The notes: a model not told the origin generated them from the sequence alone. 64,000 bases of DNA from Streptomyces fulvoviolaceus (GCF_000718165.1 NZ_JOEY01000048.1:1-64000), one strand, 5' to 3'; numbered from the stretch's first letter, positions 36,158 through 46,919 are shown. Program-made: numbers and translations.

Positions 36158-37138
36158 ATGAACCGCATCGCACGAGCGTTCTGGCTCAGCCGTCCGGGTC
36201 AAGGCGAGTTGCGAGATGTCGCCCTGCCGGAACCGGCCGAGGGCGAGGTCGTCGTCCGCGCGCTCTACTCAGGCGTCAGCCGGGGCACGGAGACTCTCGT
36301 CTTCCGCGGCGGGGTGCCCGAGAGCCAGCACGCGGCCATGCGGGCGCCCTTCCAGGAGGGAGATTTCCCCGGACCGGTGAAGTACGGCTATCTGAGTGTC
36401 GGAGTGGTGGAGGAGGGTCCGGAGGCCCTCGTCGGGCGTACGGTCTTCTGCCTGTATCCGCATCAGACGCGGTACGTCGTCCCGGTGAGCGCGGTGACGG
36501 TCGTACCCGACACCATTCCCGCCGCACGGGCCGTCCTCGCCGGCACCGTCGAGACCGCCGTGAACGCCCTGTGGGACGCCGCGCCCCTGGTCGGCGACCG
36601 GATCGCGGTCGTCGGCGGCGGCATGGTCGGCAGCTCGGTCGCCGCCCTGCTGGCCCGATTCCCGGGTACCCGCGTCCAGTTGGTGGACGCCGATCCCACC
36701 CGCGCCAAGACCGCCGAGGCACTCGGCGTCGACTTCGCGGCCCCCGAGGACGCCCTCGGCGACTGCGACCTCGTCGTCCACGCCAGCGCCACCGAGCAGG
36801 GCCTCACCCGCTCCCTCGAACTCCTCACCGCCGAGGGCACCGTCCTCGAACTGAGCTGGTACGGCGACCGGAAGGTGAGCCTTCCGCTCGGCGAGGCCTT
36901 CCACTCCCGGCGGCTCGTCATCCGCAGCAGCCAGGTCGGCACGGTGTCCCCGGCCCGGGCGGGCCGCAGCTACGCCGACCGGCTGGCCCTGGCCCTCGAT
37001 CTCCTCGCCGATCCGGCCCTGGACGCGCTCATCACCGGGGAAAGCGCGTTCGAAGAGCTGCCGGACGTGATGCCGAAGTTGGCCAGTGGGGAGATTCCCG
37101 CCCTGTGTCACCGGGTGAGGTACGACAAGAGCGCCTGA
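36158..37138 (+). CDS. MDR-type dehydrogenase (zinc-binding-dehydrogenase family, zinc ligands not evident)
   Basis: The 326-residue protein has the medium-chain dehydrogenase layout: a GroES-like N-terminal half ([31 protein letters not shown]) and a Rossmann half starting with [18 protein letters not shown]. Canonical zinc-binding Cys/His residues are missing: SGVSRGTE stands where GVCHTD normally occurs. It is therefore akin to bacteriochlorophyllide-dehydrogenase-like and cyclitol-dehydrogenase-like MDR proteins. CAGGAGG precedes the ATG. It opens the operon leading to the PTPS-like gene after a 115-bp gap. It probably oxidises a sugar or alcohol intermediate; the substrate is unknown. 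Confidence 0.85.
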   Translation: MNRIARAFWLSRPGQGELRDVALPEPAEGEVVVRALYSGVSRGTETLVFRGGVPESQHAAMRAPFQEGDFPGPVKYGYLSVGVVEEGPEALVGRTVFCLYPHQTRYVVPVSAVTVVPDTIPAARAVLAGTVETAVNALWDAAPLVGDRIAVVGGGMVGSSVAALLARFPGTRVQLVDADPTRAKTAEALGVDFAAPEDALGDCDLVVHASATEQGLTRSLELLTAEGTVLELSWYGDRKVSLPLGEAFHSRRLVIRSSQVGTVSPARAGRSYADRLALALDLLADPALDALITGESAFEELPDVMPKLASGEIPALCHRVRYDKSA

Positions 37139-37154
37139 CCTGAGAAAAGAGTGA

Positions 37155-38835
<1,681 letters not shown>

Positions 38836-38839
<4 letters not shown>

Positions 38840-39837
38840 GGAAGACGGCGACGAAGCGGGGCGGAATGATTCCGACACAGTCCGGGCCGAGGGACCTGCC
38901 GTCGGACGCGGCCCCCGCGTCCGCAGAATCGGTCATCCCCGGGGCCGGCCCCGCGATCCGCCCCGGCGAGCGTCCCACCGTACGGCTGCGGGACGCGGGA
39001 CCCGACGATCAGCCCCGGTACGCACCCGAGTGGCTGGAGCTGCGGGAGGGGCCCGACGCGGCCGCGCGGTCGGGCGAGTTGCTCGATCCGCTGCGGATCC
39101 GGCTGGCCAACATGCCGGGGAAGGCCGGGATCGTCGTGCACGACCTGGGCTGCGGCACGGGCTCGATGGGCCGCTGGCTCGCACCCCGGCTGGACGGACC
39201 CCAGCACTGGATCCTGCACGACCGTGACCCCTACCTGCTCCATTTCGCCGCCGTCGCCTCCCCGCGCTCCGCGGCCGACGGCAGCCGGGTCACGGTCGAG
39301 ACGCGCCGCGGCGACGTCGGACTGCTCACCCCGGACGCCCTCGCCGGCGCCTCGCTGGTGACGGCCTCCGCGCTGCTCGACGTCCTCAGCCGCGAGGAGA
39401 TCGAGACCCTCGCCGCCGCCTGCACCGGAGCCGGCTGCCCGGCCCTGCTGACGCTGTCCGTGGCCGGCCGGGTCGAACTCACTCCTTCGGACCCGCTGGA
39501 CACCGAGATCGCCGAGGCGTTCAACGCCCACCAGCGGCGCTCGGGCATGCTCGGCCCGGACGCGATCACCGTCGCGTGCGAGGCCTTCTCCGACCGGGGC
39601 GCGACGGTACGGCTGCACCCGAGCGCCTGGCGCCTCGGCCCCGCCGACGCCGCGCTGACGGCCCAATGGCTGCGCGGCTGGGTCGGCGCGGCCGTGGAAC
39701 AGCGCCCGGACCTGCGGGAGCGCGCCGACCGTTATCTGCAGGACCGCCTGGCCGCCTGCCGGGCGGGAGAGTTGCAGGTCGTCGTCCACCACAGTGACCT
39801 GCTGGCGCTGTCCCGGCCGACGGGCGGGGAGTCATGA
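38836..39837 (+). CDS. Class I SAM-dependent methyltransferase
   Basis: The 333-residue protein has a Rossmann SAM-binding core with VVHDLGCGTGSMGRWLAP (motif I, about 98-115), followed by HWILHDRD (acidic residue of motif II) and later strands. The first 65 residues are poorly conserved in appearance. ATG overlaps the GT stop by four bases. Position in a five-gene coupled operon implies methylation of the same product handled by the glycosyltransferase. Whether the target is O, N or C cannot be read. Confidence 0.86.
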
Positions 39838-41006
39838 GCGCCCCTACGGTGGAGGCACCGATCCTGGCGACAGCGGGAGTGACACCGGAGATGACCACGG
39901 GGACGCGGGCCACCACCCCCCGCATCCCCCGCGCCGTCCGTACCCACCTCGGCACGGTCGCGGGCGCCGTCATCCTCGCCGTCCTGCTGTGGCGCCTGGG
40001 CACCGGCGTCTTCCTGGACGGCCTGCGCCGGATCGACGGGCCGACGCTGCTGGCGGCGCTCGGGATCGGGCTGGTCACCACCGTGTTCAGTGCCTGGCGC
40101 TGGCAGCTGGTGGCCCGGGGCCTGCGCATCCGGCTGCCGCTCGGGCCGGCCGTCGCCGACTACTACCGCGCGCTGTTCCTGAACGCGGCCCTGCCCGGCG
40201 GCGTCCTCGGCGACGTGCACCGGGCGGTCCGCCACGGGCAGAGCACCGGCGACCTGGGCCGCGGCGTCCGGGCGGTCGTCCTCGAACGGGTCGCGGGACA
40301 GGTGGCGTTGGCGCTCGTCGGCGGTGCGGTGCTCCTGACGATGCCCTCCCCGGTGCTGGCCGAGGCCCGCCACCTCGCCCCGCCCGTCGCGCTCGCCGCG
40401 CTGGGCGCCCTCGCGGTCGTGGTGGCCCTCCGGATGAACCGGGCGCCCTCGCGCCGGGGCCGGGCCCTGCGCGCGACCCTCGCCGAGGCACGCGAGGGGC
40501 TGCTGTCCCGCCGCAACGGGCCGGGGGTCGCGCTCTCGTCCGCCGTGGTCCTCACGGGCCACCTCGGGATGTTCGTGCTCGCCGCCCACATCGCGGGCTC
40601 CGCCGCCTCCGTGGCCGCACTGCTGCCGCTGGCCGTGCTGGCCCTGCTCGCCATGGGACTGCCGCTCAACATCGGCGGTTTCGGGCCCCGGGAGGGCATC
40701 ACCGCCTGGGCGTTCGCGGCCGCGGGTCTGGGCGCGAGCAGCGGTCTCGCCACCGCGGTCGTCTACGGCGTGCTCAGCTTCGTGGCGAGTCTGCCGGGCG
40801 CCGTCGTCCTGGTCGTCCGCTGGTGCGAGGGCCTGCGCTCCGGGCCCGCCACGGCGAACCCGGAACCTCGGCCCGCCTATGCGTCGTCGTTCCCCGTGAG
40901 CAGCGAGAAATACGTACCGAAGGAAGCCGCGAGGCTCGCCAGCAACGCTTTCCCTTTTTCAGCGGACCCCAGCGAAGGGCGGCCGATGACACCCGAGTCG
41001 GTATAG
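39834..41006 (+). CDS. Lysylphosphatidylglycerol-synthase-TM/flippase-like (UPF0104) membrane protein
   Basis: The 390-residue protein contains about eight hydrophobic helices from residue 40, with RIDGPTLLAALGIGLVTTV and ADYYRALFLNAALPGGVLGD, a hallmark of the UPF0104/AglD-type flippase-like family. LPLNIGGFGPREGITAWAFA lies near the end. The family includes domains proposed to flip lipid-linked substrates. It ends the coupled operon, so export or flipping of a lipid-linked glycosylated product is likely. The last 43 codons overlap the 3' part of the convergent creatininase gene by 130 bp and look non-conserved. Confidence 0.86.
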   Translation: MSAPTVEAPILATAGVTPEMTTGTRATTPRIPRAVRTHLGTVAGAVILAVLLWRLGTGVFLDGLRRIDGPTLLAALGIGLVTTVFSAWRWQLVARGLRIRLPLGPAVADYYRALFLNAALPGGVLGDVHRAVRHGQSTGDLGRGVRAVVLERVAGQVALALVGGAVLLTMPSPVLAEARHLAPPVALAALGALAVVVALRMNRAPSRRGRALRATLAEAREGLLSRRNGPGVALSSAVVLTGHLGMFVLAAHIAGSAASVAALLPLAVLALLAMGLPLNIGGFGPREGITAWAFAAAGLGASSGLATAVVYGVLSFVASLPGAVVLVVRWCEGLRSGPATANPEPRPAYASSFPVSSEKYVPKEAARLASNAFPFSADPSEGRPMTPESV

Positions 41007-41638
41007 CCGGACATACCGACGGTGAGGAGATGGCGACGGTCGTCCGCGACGAAATCGGAGCTTTCGTATCCGGGTCGGACACATTCGGGATGAGCGTGCA
41101 GAAGAATGGAGGTCTCTATTTCTCCCGCGTGCATGTCGGTGAGCAGCGAGGTCACCACGCCCGCTTCCTGACGCGCCGCCTCCCAGTCCTCCGCGGCCGG
41201 GAAGAGCGCCATCCGCTCGCCGCGGGCGGAGGATTCCTGAACGACGTTGCCCAGTACGTAGTTTCCGCCGTGGCCGTTGACCACCACCAGCGCCTCGACG
41301 CCCGAGCGGCGGAGCGAAGCCGCTATGTCCCGTATCACCGAGTGAAGGGTGACGGAGGAGATGCTGACGGTCCCCGGCCAGGCCGCGTGCTCGTGCGAGC
41401 AGGCGATCGACACCGGCGGGAGGAGGTGCACCGGGTACGCGGCGGCGATCTCCCGGGCGACGGCACAGGCGACGAGCGTGTCGGTCGCCAGCGGCAGGTA
41501 CGGACCGTGCTGTTCGAAGCTCCCGACCGGAAGCACGGCGACCTGTGTTGAGACGCCCGACGCTCGCGTCCGTACGTCTTCCGTAGTGTCCGCCGGCAAC
41601 AGACCGTACGCCGCCGACCGTATTCCCGAACCGCTCAT
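40877..41638 (-). CDS. Creatininase-family amidohydrolase (candidate FAPy deformylase)
   Basis: The 253-residue protein belongs to the creatinine amidohydrolase family, whose members cleave C-N bonds with two metals. Ligand positions are visible as Glu42 and His44 (SFEQHGP), Asp53 (ATDT), His123 (NGHGGN) and Glu173/Glu175 (HAGEIETS). The family includes archaeal ArfB, which deformylates FAPy nucleotide made from GTP, and MftE of mycofactocin synthesis. Being divergent, 38 bp from a FAPy-type GTP cyclohydrolase II, favours the first role. An MftE role cannot be excluded because the mft locus lacks that gene. Its end overlaps the convergent flippase-like gene. Confidence 0.88.
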   Translation of the reverse strand: MSGSGIRSAAYGLLPADTTEDVRTRASGVSTQVAVLPVGSFEQHGPYLPLATDTLVACAVAREIAAAYPVHLLPPVSIACSHEHAAWPGTVSISSVTLHSVIRDIAASLRRSGVEALVVVNGHGGNYVLGNVVQESSARGERMALFPAAEDWEAARQEAGVVTSLLTDMHAGEIETSILLHAHPECVRPGYESSDFVADDRRHLLTVGMSGYTDSGVIGRPSLGSAEKGKALLASLAASFGTYFSLLTGNDDA

Positions 41639-41676
41639 CTTTTCACGGCCTTTCGTCTCTGCTTAGGAACCAGATC

Positions 41677-42336
41677 ATGACAGATAAAATTGGCGTACTC
41701 GGCAAGAAGGCACCACAGCGCACCGGTGTGGAACGCGTGGTGAATGCCCCGCTGCCCACGGTGTACGGGAAATTCCAGGCCGTCGGCTACCTCGATCATG
41801 ACCGCGGTGACGAACAAGTGGCCCTGGTCCACGGTGACATCGCCGCGGACGACGTTCTCGTCCGGCTGCATTCCGAGTGCCTGACCGGCGACGCCTTCGG
41901 CTCCCAGCACTGCGAGTGCGGCGACCAGCTCGACGCCGCGCTGCGGGCCGTCGTCGCCGAAGGCAGCGGCGTGGTCGTCTACTTGAGGGGACACGAGGGG
42001 CGCGGCATCGGCCTGCTCGCCAAGCTCCGTGCGATGGCCCTGCAGGCGGAGGGCCTGGACACCGTCGAGGCGAACCTCGCGCTCGGCCTGCCGGTGGACG
42101 CCCGCGACTACGGCGTCGCCGCCGAGATGCTCCATGACCTGGGCGTGAACTCCGTACGCCTGATGTCCAACAACCCGCGCAAGCGGGAGGCGCTGCTCCA
42201 GCACGGCATCAAGGTCACCGAGTCGGTGCCGCTGCTGATACCGCCGTGCGAGAACAACATCACCTATCTGCGCACGAAGCGGGAGCGGCTGGACCACCAC
42301 CTGCCCCACCTGGACGCGGTGGCCCACCTGTCCTGA
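41677..42336 (+). CDS. GTP cyclohydrolase II paralogue with Tyr-to-Met change (FAPy-forming type)
   Basis: The 219-residue protein is RibA-like: zinc ligands Cys68, Cys79 and Cys81 (HSECLTGDAFGSQHCEC), GHEGRGIGLLAKLRA and RLMSNNPRKREAL. The residue corresponding to the catalytic tyrosine of E. coli RibA (KLRAYALQ) is Met120 (KLRAMALQ). The S. coelicolor paralogue SCO6655, which carries this Met, was shown to stop at the formylated intermediate FAPy instead of the riboflavin precursor. This gene is thus a pathway-specific paralogue, not the housekeeping ribA. It faces the creatininase-family gene and lies near the PTPS-like gene. Confidence 0.93.
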   Translation: MTDKIGVLGKKAPQRTGVERVVNAPLPTVYGKFQAVGYLDHDRGDEQVALVHGDIAADDVLVRLHSECLTGDAFGSQHCECGDQLDAALRAVVAEGSGVVVYLRGHEGRGIGLLAKLRAMALQAEGLDTVEANLALGLPVDARDYGVAAEMLHDLGVNSVRLMSNNPRKREALLQHGIKVTESVPLLIPPCENNITYLRTKRERLDHHLPHLDAVAHLS

Positions 42337-42369
42337 TTGCGGGACGCCGAGTCCGGACAGGAAGAGGGA

Positions 42370-43341
42370 ATGACCGACGACGTCCTCTTCCTCTCCGGGC
42401 AGCAGGTGGCGCGCCTCCTCGACACCGACGCGGCCATCGCGTCGCAGCGCGCGGCCTTCGCCGCGCTCGGCGCCGGGGAAGCCGACCTGCCGGCGAAGAT
42501 CATGCATCAGAGCCGCTTCGACGACAGCGTGGTCTTCGCGTACCTCTCCCGGCTGTCCGCCGACACCGGGGCCGTCGCGAAGATCGGCAGCGTCAACCCG
42601 GGCAACGCGGTGGCCGGGCTGCCGACCATCCATGCCGTCGTGACGGTGCTCGACCCGGTGACCGGCCGTCTCGCCGCCGTCATGGACGGCACCGCCGTGA
42701 CCACGCTGCGCACCGCGGCCGCGAGCGCCGTCGCCGTCGACGTGCTGGCCACGCCCGACAGCGCGGACCTGGCCGTCCTCGGCTCGGGGACCCAGGCCCT
42801 CGCCCATGTCCGGGCGATCGCCCGGGTGCGGGACCTGAAGTCCGTTCGGCTGTGGAGTCCGACCCCGGAGAACCGCGCCCGCGCCGCCGAGACGCTCGCG
42901 GCCGAACTCGGCCTCGCCGTCGAGGCGGCCGACTCCGCCGAGCAGGCCGTGACCGGGGCGTCCGTGGTGGCGGCCTGCACGCTCAGCACCACGCCCGTGG
43001 TGCGCGGGGAGTGGCTGGCGCCCGGCTGTACGGTCGTCAGCGTGGGGTCCTTCGAGCCCACGCGCCGCGAGGTGGACACCGCGGTGCTACGGCGGTCGGC
43101 GGCCGTCGTCGTCGACGACCCGGCGACCGCGGCGGGGCACGCCGGACCGGTCGTGGACGCGCTGGCCACGGGGCTGCTGACCGCCGATGACCTCGTGGCC
43201 CTGGGAGGCGTGCTGACCGGCCGGCTCGTGGCACGCGCCGGACCCGCCGACATCGTCTACTACAACAGCGTCGGCCTCGGCATACAGGACGCGGCCGCGG
43301 CGTGGGCCGTCGTCGAGGCGGCCAAGGGGGAGCAGCGGTGA
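42370..43341 (+). CDS. Ornithine cyclodeaminase/mu-crystallin family protein
   Basis: The 323-residue protein has the OCD fold: substrate-domain lysine region LPAKIMHQ, AKIGSVNPGNAVAGLPTIHAVVTVLDP, MDGTAVTTLRTAAASAVA and the Rossmann motif VLGSGTQALAHVRAIARV. Members include ornithine/lysine cyclodeaminases, cyclic imino-acid reductases and SbnB-type opine synthases. GAAGAGGG precedes ATG 42370. It is coupled through a tiny frame to two saccharopine-dehydrogenase-type genes, which favours a lysine-derived imine (piperideine carboxylate) as substrate. This is inference from context. Confidence 0.88.
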   Translation: MTDDVLFLSGQQVARLLDTDAAIASQRAAFAALGAGEADLPAKIMHQSRFDDSVVFAYLSRLSADTGAVAKIGSVNPGNAVAGLPTIHAVVTVLDPVTGRLAAVMDGTAVTTLRTAAASAVAVDVLATPDSADLAVLGSGTQALAHVRAIARVRDLKSVRLWSPTPENRARAAETLAAELGLAVEAADSAEQAVTGASVVAACTLSTTPVVRGEWLAPGCTVVSVGSFEPTRREVDTAVLRRSAAVVVDDPATAAGHAGPVVDALATGLLTADDLVALGGVLTGRLVARAGPADIVYYNSVGLGIQDAAAAWAVVEAAKGEQR

Positions 43342-43445
43342 TCATGCGGATGACCGGTGTCGTCGTACCCTTCGTGGACGTCAGCCCGTTGAGCGCCGGC
43401 CGGTTCGCGGCCGGCGCCCCGCGCCCGGAGGCCCACCGCGTATGA
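43338..43445 (+). CDS. 35-codon coupled mini-gene or gene remnant
   Basis: A frame of 35 codons starts with GTG overlapping the upstream stop by four bases (GTGA) and ends with a TGA that overlaps the next gene's ATG (ATGA). The peptide starts MIMRMTGVVVPFVDVSP and is arginine- and proline-rich at its end; no family is recognised. Its perfect fit between two coupled genes suggests it is translated, at least to relay ribosomes. It could equally be the stump of a deleted gene. Coding status is uncertain. Confidence 0.45.
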   Translation: MIMRMTGVVVPFVDVSPLSAGRFAAGAPRPEAHRV

Positions 43446-44503
43446 CCGAGCTCCACCTGTGGCTCCGCCACGAGGTCCGTTCCACCGAGCGGCGCACGCC
43501 GATCGTGCCGTCCGATGCCCGACGGCTCGTCGAGAGCGGGGTGACGCTGACCGTTGAGGAGTCCCCGCAGCGGATCTTCCCGATCGAGGAGTACGAGGCG
43601 GTCGGCTGCGGGGTCGTGCCCGCGGGCTCGTGGGTGTCGGCGCCCGCGGACGCCGTCGTCGTAGGGCTGAAGGAACTCCCCGACGGGCCCGCCGAGTTGA
43701 CGCACCGGCACATCTTCTTCGGGCACGCCTACAAGCAGCAGCCAGGGGCGGCCGACCTGCTGCGGCGGTTCGCCGCCGGGGGCGGGGCGCTCCTCGACCT
43801 CGAGTACCTGGTGGACGACAACGGCCGCCGGCTCGCCGCCTTCGGGTTCTGGGCCGGCTACCTGGGCGCCGCCCTGGCCGTGCTCCAGCAGCGGGGCAGG
43901 CTGGTCGCACCGCTCACGCCCACGTCGAAGGAGGAGCTGGACGAGCTCCTCCGACCCGCCGCCGGGGAGGGGGAGTTCACCGCGCTGGTGATCGGGGCCC
44001 TGGGCCGCAGCGGCCGGGGTGCCCGCGTCGCATTGTCCGTGGCCGGCGTCGAACCCACCTGCTGGGACCTGGAGGAGACCAGGGATCTGGACCGCCCCGC
44101 CCTGCTCCGGCACGACGTGCTGGTGAACGCGGTGCTCGCCACCACGCCCATTCCGCCCTTCCTCCGCGAGCAGGACCTCGACGACCCGGACCGCCGGCTG
44201 CGCACCGTCTGTGACGTCACCTGCGACGTCGGCTCGCCCCTGAACGTCCTGCCGGTCTACGACCGCACCACCGACTGGACGGACCCGGTCCGCGGGCTGC
44301 GCAAGGAACCGCCCCTCGACCTGATCGCCATCGACAACCTGCCGTCCCTGCTGCCGAGGGAGTCCAGCACCGACTTCTCCGCGTCCCTGCTGCCCCAGCT
44401 CCTCGACTTCGAGGCCGGCGGGCCCTGGGGGCGCTGTCTGGACCGGTTCCACCAGGCCTGCCGTGAACTCGGCATCGAAGAAGGGGAGTTCCGCAATGTC
44501 TGA
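43442..44503 (+). CDS. Saccharopine dehydrogenase (lysine-forming, LYS1/alanine-dehydrogenase-fold type)
   Basis: The 353-residue protein resembles the NAD-linked, lysine-forming saccharopine dehydrogenase of the AlaDH/PNT superfamily. The N-terminal LRHEVRSTERRTPIVPSDARRL, the ITVEESPQRIFP-like segment and IFFGHAYKQQPGAADLLRRF are characteristic. It reversibly links lysine and 2-oxoglutarate to saccharopine. The ATG overlaps the mini-gene stop. The next gene encodes the other saccharopine dehydrogenase type, so lysine and aminoadipate semialdehyde may be interconverted. This pair is typical of fungi and rare in bacteria. Confidence 0.87.
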   Translation: MTELHLWLRHEVRSTERRTPIVPSDARRLVESGVTLTVEESPQRIFPIEEYEAVGCGVVPAGSWVSAPADAVVVGLKELPDGPAELTHRHIFFGHAYKQQPGAADLLRRFAAGGGALLDLEYLVDDNGRRLAAFGFWAGYLGAALAVLQQRGRLVAPLTPTSKEELDELLRPAAGEGEFTALVIGALGRSGRGARVALSVAGVEPTCWDLEETRDLDRPALLRHDVLVNAVLATTPIPPFLREQDLDDPDRRLRTVCDVTCDVGSPLNVLPVYDRTTDWTDPVRGLRKEPPLDLIAIDNLPSLLPRESSTDFSASLLPQLLDFEAGGPWGRCLDRFHQACRELGIEEGEFRNV

Positions 44504-45650
44504 CCTGGTTCCGGCGAGCGGCACCGTCCACTGGATCGGCGCGGGACTGTCCACGGGCAGCGGGCTGGCCCGGCTGTGCGACACGGCCGAGCGCGTACGG
44601 CTGTGGCACCGCACCGAGGAACGCGCGGCGCAGGCCCTCGACGGGCTGGGGCTCGCCGGCCGGGCCGAGCCCCGCGCCTACACGCTGTCCGCGCTCACGG
44701 CCGAACTCGCGCCCGGGGACGTCGTGGTGTCGATGCTGCCCGCGCCCGAGCACGCGGGGATCCTGGCCGCCTGCGTCCGGGAGAAGGCCCACTTCGCCTG
44801 CTCCAGCTATGTGTCCGACGCTGTTCTGGAGCAGGTGCCCGAGGCCGAGAAGGCCGGGGTCGTCGTCCTCACCGAGGCCGGCCTCGACCCGGGCATCGAC
44901 CACCTCTTCGCACACGGCCTCGTCGCCCGGGCCCGGGAGGCGATCGGCGACGCGACGGCGGCGTCGTACCGCCTCACCTCGTACTGCGGCGGTGTCCCCG
45001 CGGTCCCGAACGACTTCAGGTACCGCTTCAGCTGGGCCCCCGCCGGAGTCCTCAACGCCCTGCGCTCGCCCGCCCGTTACATCGAGGACGGTGCCGGGAC
45101 CACCGCGGACCGCCCCTGGGAGGCGACCCGGCCGCACGTCGTCGACGGGGAGGCCTTCGAGGTCTACCCCAACCGCGACAGCCTGCCCTTCGTCGAGCAG
45201 TACGGACTGCCGAACGGGTGGAAGCCGCTGACCTTCGTGCGCGGCACCCTGCGTCTGGAGGGCTGGCTCCGCGCCTGGGACGCCGTGTTCGAGGAGCTGA
45301 AGGCCGGCGACGACGCCCGGATCGCAGCCCTGGCACAGGAGTTGGCGGCCAGGTACCCGACCACGGAGGCCGACCGCGACCGTGTCGTCCTCGCCGTGTC
45401 CCTGGAGGTGCGCGGGGAGACGGGGCGGACGTGGTCGGGCAGTTACCTCCTCGACCTGGTGGGAGACGAGGAGGACAGCGCGATGGCCCGCTGCGTCTCC
45501 CGGACCCTGGCCCTGGGTGTGCGGCACGTCCTGGACGGCTCGCTGCCGCCGGGGCTGAACCGTGCCGCCGAGACGGCGGCCCGGTCCCAGGAGTGGCTGG
45601 GTGAACTCGCCCGGGAAGGCGTCGACTTCACCTTGCGCGTCGACCAGTAG
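44496..45650 (+). CDS. Saccharopine dehydrogenase/reductase (LYS9-like)
   Basis: The 384-residue protein is a saccharopine dehydrogenase NADP-binding-domain protein: HWIGAGLSTGSGLARLCD (about 12-29), GDVVVSMLPAPEHAGILAACV, HFACSSYVSDAVLEQ, then GLDPGIDHLFAHGLV and TSYCGGVPA. These correspond to the glutamate-forming LYS9-type enzyme that joins glutamate and aminoadipate semialdehyde. ATG at 44496 overlaps the upstream gene by eight bases and has GGGGAG nearby. It closes the OCD-LYS1-LYS9 operon. Direction (lysine use or saccharopine-type product formation) is not visible. Confidence 0.88.
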   Translation: MSDLVPASGTVHWIGAGLSTGSGLARLCDTAERVRLWHRTEERAAQALDGLGLAGRAEPRAYTLSALTAELAPGDVVVSMLPAPEHAGILAACVREKAHFACSSYVSDAVLEQVPEAEKAGVVVLTEAGLDPGIDHLFAHGLVARAREAIGDATAASYRLTSYCGGVPAVPNDFRYRFSWAPAGVLNALRSPARYIEDGAGTTADRPWEATRPHVVDGEAFEVYPNRDSLPFVEQYGLPNGWKPLTFVRGTLRLEGWLRAWDAVFEELKAGDDARIAALAQELAARYPTTEADRDRVVLAVSLEVRGETGRTWSGSYLLDLVGDEEDSAMARCVSRTLALGVRHVLDGSLPPGLNRAAETAARSQEWLGELAREGVDFTLRVDQ

Positions 45651-45689
45651 ACGACCCGGCGGCGCCTCGGTGGACGACCGGGCGCCGCC

Positions 45690-46919
45690 TCAGTCGGTGA
45701 TCGCCTCGTGGACCAGCCGTCTGAGGTCCGGGAAGAGCCTCAGCGTCTTCGGGCGCACCTGCGTCATGAACTGCACGGACACATCACGGCTCGGGTCGAC
45801 CCAGAACGTCGTGCTCGCCACCCCGCTCCAGCCGTACGTGCCCAGCCCGGTGGGCGCCTGCGTGCGCTCGGGGTCGATCACCACGGAGACCCCGAGGCCG
45901 AAGCCGACGCCGTCGTTGCCGGGCTCGTCGTGGGCCGGGCGGCTGCCGAAGGCGCGCAGGTCGGCGCCGCCGGGGAGGTGGTTGGAGGTCATCAGGTCCA
46001 CCGTCCCGGGGGCGAGGAGGCGGACGCCGTCGAGTTCGCCCCGGCGCCGCAGGAACTCCGAGAAGCGGTGGATGTCGTACGCGGAGGCCGCCATGCCGCC
46101 GCTGCCGGACAGGAAACGGGGCCGGCCGCCGCGCAGCGGCAGTCCGGGGATCGGCTCGATGCCGCCGTCGTCCTTCTCGCCGTACAACTCGGAGAGTCTG
46201 CCCGCGTGCTCGTCCGCGACGCGGAAGCCCGCGTCGGGCATCCCGAGCGGGCCGAAGATCCGCTCGGCGAAGAACGTGTCGAGGGGCTGCCCGGACACCA
46301 CCTCGATGACCCGGCCCAGGACATTGGAGGCGACCGAGTAGTTCCACTGCGTGCCCGGCTCGAACTGCAGCGGCAGGCTCGCGTACACGTCGACCGTGTG
46401 GGCCAGGTTCGAGCCCGGCACCACCGAGGACTCCAGATCGGCCTCGCGGTACAGGGCGTCGACGGGGTGGGAGTGGTAGAAGGCGAAGGTCAGACCCGCG
46501 GTGTGGGTCATCAGGTGCCGGATCAGCAGTGGTCCGGCGGCCGGGCGGGTCCTGGTGTCGGCACCCGAACCGCTCACGTACACCTGCGGGTCGGCGAAGG
46601 CCGGGATGTGCCGGCCGACCGGATCGTCCAGCGACAGCCGGCCCTCCTCCACCAGCAGCAGCGCGGCGACCGCGGTGACCGGTTTGGTCATCGAGTAGAT
46701 CCGGTACAGGGTGTCCGCCTCGACGGGGAGTCCGGCGGCGAGGTCGCGATGACCGTGCGTCGTGAGGTGGGCGACGCGTCCGCCCCGGGAGACGGACACG
46801 AGGTAGCCGGGCAGACGTCCCTCGTCGACGTAGTGAGCGAAGTGCTGGTCGAGGCGGTCCAGGGCCTTCACGTCCAGCCCCACCTCGCCCGGGTCGACCT
46901 CTTGCCGCAGCTGTGCCAT
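45690..46919 (-). CDS. Serine hydrolase, beta-lactamase family (class C-like esterase)
   Basis: The 409-residue cytosolic protein has the nucleophile motif SMTK (Ser76-Lys79), a NYSVASNVLG tyrosine motif and the C-terminal YGWSGVASTTFWVDP segment replacing KTG, as in EstB-type esterases. ATG at 46919 follows GGAGGA at six bases. It is convergent with the saccharopine operon and co-directional with, but 66 bp downstream of, the broken MFS gene. No signal peptide. Natural substrate unknown. Confidence 0.87.
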   Translation of the reverse strand: MAQLRQEVDPGEVGLDVKALDRLDQHFAHYVDEGRLPGYLVSVSRGGRVAHLTTHGHRDLAAGLPVEADTLYRIYSMTKPVTAVAALLLVEEGRLSLDDPVGRHIPAFADPQVYVSGSGADTRTRPAAGPLLIRHLMTHTAGLTFAFYHSHPVDALYREADLESSVVPGSNLAHTVDVYASLPLQFEPGTQWNYSVASNVLGRVIEVVSGQPLDTFFAERIFGPLGMPDAGFRVADEHAGRLSELYGEKDDGGIEPIPGLPLRGGRPRFLSGSGGMAASAYDIHRFSEFLRRRGELDGVRLLAPGTVDLMTSNHLPGGADLRAFGSRPAHDEPGNDGVGFGLGVSVVIDPERTQAPTGLGTYGWSGVASTTFWVDPSRDVSVQFMTQVRPKTLRLFPDLRRLVHEAITD

